NCBI GenBank assembly: GCA_017354895.1
Contig: CP071497.1
Coordinates: 3,162,001-3,226,000, forward strand
Direction: 5' to 3'
Origin: Podospora comata
Taxonomy: Eukaryota; Ascomycota; Sordariomycetes; Sordariales; Podosporaceae
Length of the DNA stretch: 64,000 nucleotides
Positions within the stretch are counted from its first letter, which is position 1, and each line of letters starts with the position of its first letter. Made by a program: the position numbers and the translations under genes. Below, piece by piece: positions 58,447 through 64,000 of the stretch. The notes beneath the pieces were generated by a model, which was not told the DNA's origin, searched no databases, and worked only from the letters and a program-made list of their open reading frames with translations.

Positions 58447-59692
58447 GTGGGTGAGACTAGATGATTGGCTGGGGAACGTGTTGGAGTGAGATCAGTGAGA
58501 TTGAGCGGGCGATGACAGGTTGGCCACGTTTTGGTCGTGAAACCGTCTGATTTCTGATGTTCTGTTCTCTCAAGGTATCTTACAAATCAACAAATAGAAA
58601 AGACCAAACTCTGGACGAACACTCAGGGGGGACAGATGAAAAGACAGATGGTGCGGCCTTTTGACTGGTCAATGGCTTCTTGATGAGGCTGTGGTCCAGG
58701 GACCCGGATAGCGACCCCCGAAGTTCAAACTGGTCGGTGGGACTGCATCGCGCTAAAACCACCCCCGCAGATGCCAAGCAACGTGCCAAACGACTGTGGA
58801 TCTGGGGCTGTCAAAAAATTCCAACGACGTCAGAGAAGATGCTGTCATCCCCAACTTTTTGGGTGGTTTTGGGTGATCTTGAGTGCCTGACTTCTCGTCA
58901 TCGAAGACCCATCCAAGATCTTCTAGAACCTATTCACGATCAGGACAAGCAACCAGTCAAAGGCCTCATCATGACAAATCCGAGCCCGAGAAAGAATCTT
59001 CCTTTGGTGGACCCCTTTTGGCTTGGCAGCCTTTGTCAATAGCTACACCAAAGGGTGTTGATAGTCGTGTTCGGCTCAATCTTGAATTTTAAGCCAATCA
59101 AAACCCAAACAGCAAATATGAGAGCCAACACCTAGGGGCGAATCTACTCGCTTTCGCAAAGTCCGCAAAATTCCACATCGCAGCCGCATTGTTGAACAGA
59201 GCAAAGCCTCGACCTGGAGCTCAAACACCGCAAGGAGGAGAAAGAGATTGCATCCGGCTGCGAGCACGTCAGCACGAAGCGCCAGTAATGCTCATTGCTA
59301 CCAGGAGCTCGGGCTTTTGGCAAACCCGAACGAACTGATGGATCTTACATAGATGATCCGCTGTAGCTCACTGGAACTTGTGTTTTTTTAGACCCAGGCA
59401 ATCCCATCCGCCTTCCCGTCCCTTGCCTTTTCTTTCCCTCAACCTACTTTCAACAACATCAGCGTTTTTCCACTCTTTTGCTGACGTTGTTTTCCTCACG
59501 TACACGCGGTTTTCGGATAGACTCACGGCAATTTAGAGCATAGACAGATACCACGCCGCAGGTCTATACCCCTGAAAACTCGAGCTTCCGACTCCACCCC
59601 TAGATTCAATTCTGAGATCTGAACACTCAACAGCAACCATATCCAACGTCCCAACCCGGACACCACCCCGCCAGCAACAAACAGCAGCCAAA
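58447..59692. other. spacer between divergent Zn2Cys6 and RTA1 genes
   Basis: 1.2-kb divergent promoter region. Only short open frames. C/A-rich leader sequence precedes the RTA1 start. Confidence 0.5.
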
Positions 59693-60727
59693 ATGACTGA
59701 CACCGACCTCACCACCCTCCCCCCAAACTTCTACCCCACCTACGAAACCTGCCCCTCCATCTCTCCCCTCTGCCCCGTCAAGGCCACAACCCTAGGCTAC
59801 TCCCCCAACCTCCCCGTCAACGTCTTCCTCGCCGTCGGCTTCGGCCTTTTCGGGATCATCACCCTCCTCACCGGCCTCTGGAAAAAAACATGGGGCTTCT
59901 CCACCACCGTAGCAGCAGGTTGCATCCTCGAATGTGTAGGCTACATCGGTCGCGTCCTCCTCAGCGAAAACGCCTGGAACGCCGACGCGTTCAAGATGCA
60001 GATTGTGGCTATTGTTCTTGGCCCAACGCTGGTATGCGTCGGGTTGTATCTCACGTTACGACACATCGTCATCAGCTTGAACCCGGAGATGTCGAGGATC
60101 GCACCGAGACTGTACCCGATATTCTTTGTGCCCGCGGATGTGAGCTGCTTGGTGATTCAGGCCATTGGCGGGGGGGTTGCGGCCGCGGCGGGGAGGGATA
60201 ATTATGGTATTTTGAAGCACGGGAATCGGATCATCATGGCGGGAATCGTGCTTCAGGTTTTGGTTCTGGGGGCGTTTGGTGGGTTGGCGGGGGATTACCT
60301 AGTCGGGGTGAGGAAGGGTTTTAGGCAAAACCCTGGGATGGAAGGGAGCGCGCTGTGGAAGGATGGGAAGTTTAGGGGGTTCTTGTGGGCGATGGGAGGC
60401 GCGTATGCTGCGCTGTTGATTAGGTGTGTCTACCGGATTGCTGAGATGGCGGGGGGGTGGGGGAATCATATCATGCAGCATGAGTCGAGCTTTGTGGTGT
60501 TGGAGAGCTTTATGGTGTTGATTGCGTGCGGGTTGTTGGCTTGTGCCGCGCCTGGGCTTTTGTTCCCTGAGATGTCGCATGACCAGAGGGTGAAGAATAT
60601 GGGCAAGGGGAGGCAGCAGGGGGGTGTGGATGTGGAGAGCGGTGCGGGAGAGAAGACTGCAGGTACTGGTGCTAGTGCCAGTCCTTCTGATACGGAGAGG
60701 CGGCCGGGGACTGGGGAGGGAATCTGA
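59693..60727 (+). CDS. RTA1-family seven-transmembrane protein, 344 aa
   Basis: Single exon. Seven hydrophobic segments are spread over about residues 40-300, with family blocks AGCILECVGYIGR, LGPTLVCVGLYLTL, FFVPADVSCLVIQAIGGG and HESSFVVLESFMVLIAC. The RTA1/Rsb1 family comprises fungal membrane proteins linked to lipid translocation and resistance to membrane-active compounds. N- and C-termini are hydrophilic; the tail is Gly/Ser/Thr-rich. Codons are C-ending for the first 100 residues and then G-ending. There is no sign of truncation. Confidence 0.92.
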   Translation: MTDTDLTTLPPNFYPTYETCPSISPLCPVKATTLGYSPNLPVNVFLAVGFGLFGIITLLTGLWKKTWGFSTTVAAGCILECVGYIGRVLLSENAWNADAFKMQIVAIVLGPTLVCVGLYLTLRHIVISLNPEMSRIAPRLYPIFFVPADVSCLVIQAIGGGVAAAAGRDNYGILKHGNRIIMAGIVLQVLVLGAFGGLAGDYLVGVRKGFRQNPGMEGSALWKDGKFRGFLWAMGGAYAALLIRCVYRIAEMAGGWGNHIMQHESSFVVLESFMVLIACGLLACAAPGLLFPEMSHDQRVKNMGKGRQQGGVDVESGAGEKTAGTGASASPSDTERRPGTGEGI

Positions 60728-61446
60728 GAAGAAGGCCTGGGATAAATTGGGATATGTGGCGACGGATCTTGAGGACGTTCTGAGATCAGGACTGGAGTTC
60801 AAAGTCATTTTTGTTCCTTCCAGGCAAACAAAAGCTTTCACGCATGAACTCGAATGCATCTGAGCATAAAATGTGGCCCTGGTCGTGCGGCTGAGCCACG
60901 TGGGGGTCCGGAACTCCGAAAGAAAACACTGTCGAGGTTCATTCTCAAGATCCAAGCAGTTCAGAGCCTAAGTCGAAGCATAGTTGTGAAAACAAGTCAT
61001 GTGCCGCAATGTACAAACCTTATTTTCACCGTTTACCCGCTAGAACTATTGGAAAGAGCGAGAGTTCCATCACCACATCGCTTGGCGCGTATCCGCTTCG
61101 TTGGGCTGACGCCAAGCCGTTCTGGGATGCCATTTTCAACGCCGAGACAGAATCGGGGGTCCAGATTGGCCGGAAGAGCCCACTTGTCATGTCGAGATCT
61201 TGTGGCGCCGCTTGACCCCTTTTGGACAGGGGGTGCGGCGCAGGCAATCTCGTTCTTTTTCCCCGCTGGGTTGCGGGATGCTGCCTTCCTCCCTACCTCC
61301 TTTTTGCGCCCGATCGCGTCTCTGCGCGGCACATTTCCATCTCCATTTTGACTACCTTGGTGGCCACGGGGAGGAAGGACAAGCATCGGCAACTTTCGTT
61401 AACGTCCCGAACCCAACCCGGCGATAGGTATACATCCTCATCCAGC
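60728..61446. other. spacer between RTA1 and glycosyltransferase genes
   Basis: Promoter of the glycosyltransferase. Its open frame extends upstream to 61222 without a convincing ATG or conserved residues. No repeats. Confidence 0.5.
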
Positions 61447-62865
61447 ATGGCTGTCAACCGGGCCTGGGCCGCCGAGGGCTTACGGTCTTTTTCCAACCGT
61501 CCACGTCCTGTACCGACTAGGTTTTGGGTTATCAGTTTGGCTAGCATCTTCGTTCTCGCGTTGCTCTTCGTCGGCCACACATCTGATAGCTTGCCGTCAA
61601 TTCCTGGCTTGAACAAGGAGCCTGAGAAAGCTCAACCACCGCCGCCAACGCCCGAGTCCAACGACCCACCAAAGGGACCAGCAAAGAACTACGACCCTGA
61701 AGAATTCGACCTTGATGAAAACGGGCTGAAGATGTGGGCACCCCCACACATGGACGCCCTAGTCCACGGAGTCCATGCCTCTGAAGGCGTCAAGAGAAAG
61801 CCAACATACCCCCTCGACCCCTTCCCCCAAACACCAATGACCTCACCGGTGCAAGACAACCGTCCCCGCCCCTGGCTCGGAGCCGTCATCTGCTCCGCCT
61901 GGGACATCAAACGCCGCATGCTGATCCGTTACACCTGGATGAAGATGTTCAAAGACGTGCCCATGGACCAACGCTTCGTCATCTCCAACCCCGGCCCGGA
62001 CTGGCGAGCCGTCATCCAGCAGGAAAACGCCACGTTTGGCGACATGATTGTGTTGGACCACCTCCACGAAGACGACTTCACCGCCAACACGGTGAAGACC
62101 GTAGAGTTCTACCGCTGGCTGTCGGATAAGTCCCCGGTGAAGTACGAGTTTGTCTCCAAAATGGACACTGACCTCTGGGTCAACGCTCGTGCGTATTGGG
62201 ACCGGCAGCTCCTCCCTAGATTGGACGTCGTCAAATCTGCCGATGGTAACACAGTCACGGGTTATAAAGCAAACGTCAACCACACCACCATCGGGCAGTT
62301 TTATTATGACAATTACCACCGCACGGCGTTTCCTCATGGGGCGATTTACACTGTTACTTGGGATATTGTTAACTTGCTGCCTAAACTGCAAGATAAACAC
62401 CATATTATTGCCGGGGAGGACGTCACCATGGCTTGGCTCCTTATCAAGGGTCATCAAAAAGTCACCATGGCCATTCTGACGCAGGAAGAGAAATTCGAAT
62501 TCGACCACAAGGACACCCGGCCAGGGGAGAGGACTCCCTGGGCGAGGAAGGGGACGGATGTTACTTCTAGCTGGCATGCTATGTACGGGAGTGAGATCTT
62601 GGCCATTCACCAGCTCAAGAAGGATGATGACTGGCTTATGGTGGCGGAGTGTTTTGACGAGAGGGGGATCAAGGAGATGCCGCCTTATCCCGAGAAGGAG
62701 CCCGAGGATAAGGGGGAGAAGCCGGGGTATCCGAGGCCGTTTTGGACACAGATCCCGAATGACTTTTGGGAGACGGATGTGGATGGGACGTTGCTTTGTA
62801 ATGGGGTTTGGAAGTTGGAGCCGGGGGTGGGGAGGGATATGAAGAAGAAGCCCGAGGGGGAATGA
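61447..62865 (+). CDS. GT31-like (beta-1,3-galactosyltransferase family) type II Golgi glycosyltransferase, 472 aa
   Basis: Single exon. A short basic N-terminus precedes one membrane helix (about residues 26-42), then a Pro-rich stem, then the catalytic region. This is the layout of a Golgi glycosyltransferase. Blocks include AVICSAWDIKRRMLIRYTWM, RFVISNP, ENATFGDMIVLDH and the metal-binding D-x-D in SKMDTDLWVN (Asp240, Asp242). A late IAGEDVTMAWL block matches the family's E-D-V motif. It probably adds a hexose to glycans during secretion; donor and acceptor are not known. The start was chosen at MAVNRAW, just before the anchor. Codons shift from C-ending to G-ending near 62100-62500. Confidence 0.82.
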   Translation: MAVNRAWAAEGLRSFSNRPRPVPTRFWVISLASIFVLALLFVGHTSDSLPSIPGLNKEPEKAQPPPPTPESNDPPKGPAKNYDPEEFDLDENGLKMWAPPHMDALVHGVHASEGVKRKPTYPLDPFPQTPMTSPVQDNRPRPWLGAVICSAWDIKRRMLIRYTWMKMFKDVPMDQRFVISNPGPDWRAVIQQENATFGDMIVLDHLHEDDFTANTVKTVEFYRWLSDKSPVKYEFVSKMDTDLWVNARAYWDRQLLPRLDVVKSADGNTVTGYKANVNHTTIGQFYYDNYHRTAFPHGAIYTVTWDIVNLLPKLQDKHHIIAGEDVTMAWLLIKGHQKVTMAILTQEEKFEFDHKDTRPGERTPWARKGTDVTSSWHAMYGSEILAIHQLKKDDDWLMVAECFDERGIKEMPPYPEKEPEDKGEKPGYPRPFWTQIPNDFWETDVDGTLLCNGVWKLEPGVGRDMKKKPEGE

Positions 62866-63240
62866 GGTGAGATCTAATGTGTATTGTCATGGGGTTTTTT
62901 TTCTGTGTAAATGTTGGGTATCTTATCTGGGCATCTATGTTGTTTTGTGGAGTTTATGGTTGGGCAGACAAGTGGTGCCCTGGTCGGGGAAGATGCCCGT
63001 GACGATAATGGGTTGGATATAAGTTTGGTATAGAGAATTATATAGAACTGAAAAAGTAAAATCTAATCGTGGCTATGTACAAGGATTCTTGTGGCTCAAC
63101 TTCCAGCGGCTTATGAAATCCAAAAATTCCACGGTGACCAAATCCCCAGCCATCCTACGTGTGCCAGTTGCTTGGATCAATTCATGTTGAAGTCAGCAGG
63201 TATGCTCTTCCTGTTCTCACTGAGGACCGGTCCACGGCCC
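62866..63240. other. spacer between convergent glycosyltransferase and right-edge gene
   Basis: 3' regions of two convergent genes. A T-rich run at 62894-62901 follows the glycosyltransferase stop. No gene. Confidence 0.5.
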
Positions 63241-64000
63241 TTATCTCCCTGCTCGCATCGTCAAACTCACGGCTCCTTCCCCGACAGCATTATGCCGCCT
63301 TGGTGTCATGTAAGCTACCCACTGCCTAGAAGTCCAGTCCCAAAGAGGGGAAGGATCCCCGCGGACCCACTGACGCAAATGTTGTTCCCAAACGAGACCA
63401 TATATCCAGTGGAATGGGTATACCGGGCATAAGTGCTGGTTCCGGTCGTGCATAATGAAAGTCGGTGCGGTCTGATGGAAAGGGGGCTTCCACTCCTGTG
63501 AATCGCTAGCCACCATGCCCATCGGATCGGTATACCCCAACAGGGTATGCATGTTATGAGGCTGGTGCCATCGGATCATGCTGCTCAAAGTGGTGCTCTT
63601 GATACTCCCAAAGTAGTCCATGAGCCATTCTTTTCGGGGCATTTTGAGATCTTCGCAATCCCAGACGGCAATCTCTGCTCTCTCTGTCGGGTATCTGAAC
63701 CCGACAGCCGCCCAGTATTGCGACGTAGCCAAGGGAATCACCAATACCTCCGCAGGAACCTCGGCGCCAAACTCAAGCCAGACTTGGAGCTCGTTCCATA
63801 TCGAGACAGGAACGGCGCCTTTATACGAAAAAGCAAAGAGAAAGATGAAGATACTAAGCGTATCCCTCCAAGGGGATTTGCTCCCGATCGCCATACCATC
63901 TTGCCGATTAGCAGTCAAAGATTCGCGCCACTCAGTCACACTGAACCATGGAGCTTCTCTGGTTCCAGTTTGCGGATAACCAACGTTTGGGGATAAACCG
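63241..64000 (-). CDS. partial hypothetical protein running off the right edge
   Basis: The minus-strand frame is open from its stop at 63241 to the window edge, so the 5' end lies outside. The visible part, about 250 residues, begins near PNVGYPQTGTREAPWFSV. It includes a hydrophobic segment (LSIFIFLFAFSY), then a region rich in Trp and aromatic residues (NELQVWLEFG, SQYWAAVGFRYP, WVRGDPSPLWDW). It could begin inside the window at an ATG (63894), but open, protein-like sequence continues upstream. I do not recognise the family. An intron within it cannot be excluded. Confidence 0.55.
   Translation of the reverse strand, partial: GLSPNVGYPQTGTREAPWFSVTEWRESLTANRQDGMAIGSKSPWRDTLSIFIFLFAFSYKGAVPVSIWNELQVWLEFGAEVPAEVLVIPLATSQYWAAVGFRYPTERAEIAVWDCEDLKMPRKEWLMDYFGSIKSTTLSSMIRWHQPHNMHTLLGYTDPMGMVASDSQEWKPPFHQTAPTFIMHDRNQHLCPVYPFHWIYGLVWEQHLRQWVRGDPSPLWDWTSRQWVAYMTPRRHNAVGEGAVSLTMRAGR

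Overview
This window is nuclear DNA of a filamentous ascomycete, most likely a Sordariomycete. The evidence is short (about 45-85 base) introns with GTRNGT donors and CTRAC-like branch sites, HET-domain genes, a highly reducing polyketide synthase (HR-PKS), a Zn(II)2Cys6 regulator, an RTA1 protein and intron-bearing tRNA genes. The species cannot be named from the sequence. Gene models were joined by hand from open frames, splice signals and family alignments made by eye. I saw no transposon, viral fossil, CRISPR array or rRNA gene.

Layout. 1-10 kb: a minus-strand run (a possible partial gene at the left edge, a HET protein, a divergent actin, a polyglutamine coiled-coil protein, an F-box protein), then a second HET gene on the plus strand that starts 168 bp from the F-box gene. 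10-14 kb: tRNA-Gly, tRNA-Glu, a small secreted Cys-rich protein and a PAP2 phosphatase. 16-18 kb: an EAAT-like acidic amino acid/dicarboxylate transporter. 18.5-33 kb: a candidate secondary-metabolite locus with an FAD monooxygenase, tRNA-Lys, a P450, a small zinc-ribbon-like protein and a complete nine-exon HR-PKS (KS-AT-DH-CMeT-ER-KR-ACP, 2517 aa). 34-36.4 kb: two divergent coiled-coil genes around a minisatellite. 39-43 kb: a PMC1-type Ca2+-ATPase. 46-47 kb: a secreted DUF1996 protein. 51-58 kb: a hexapeptide acetyltransferase with a C-terminal membrane anchor, a phosphoketolase and a Zn2Cys6 regulator. 59-64 kb: an RTA1 protein, a GT31-like glycosyltransferase and a gene cut by the right edge.

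How the genes may work together. The HR-PKS, P450 and FAD monooxygenase form a plausible pathway that makes a methylated, reduced and then oxidised polyketide. No cluster-specific regulator, thioesterase or exporter is evident beside them. The two HET genes fit a role in allorecognition. The Ca2+ pump, phosphoketolase, transporter and glycosyltransferase look like housekeeping or nutritional genes without an obvious shared pathway.

The most unusual pattern is a sawtooth in codon third positions. Many coding exons begin with C-ending codons and switch to G- or T-ending codons downstream. After several introns the pattern starts again. The second notable item is an actin paralogue whose nucleotide-pocket residues are changed.
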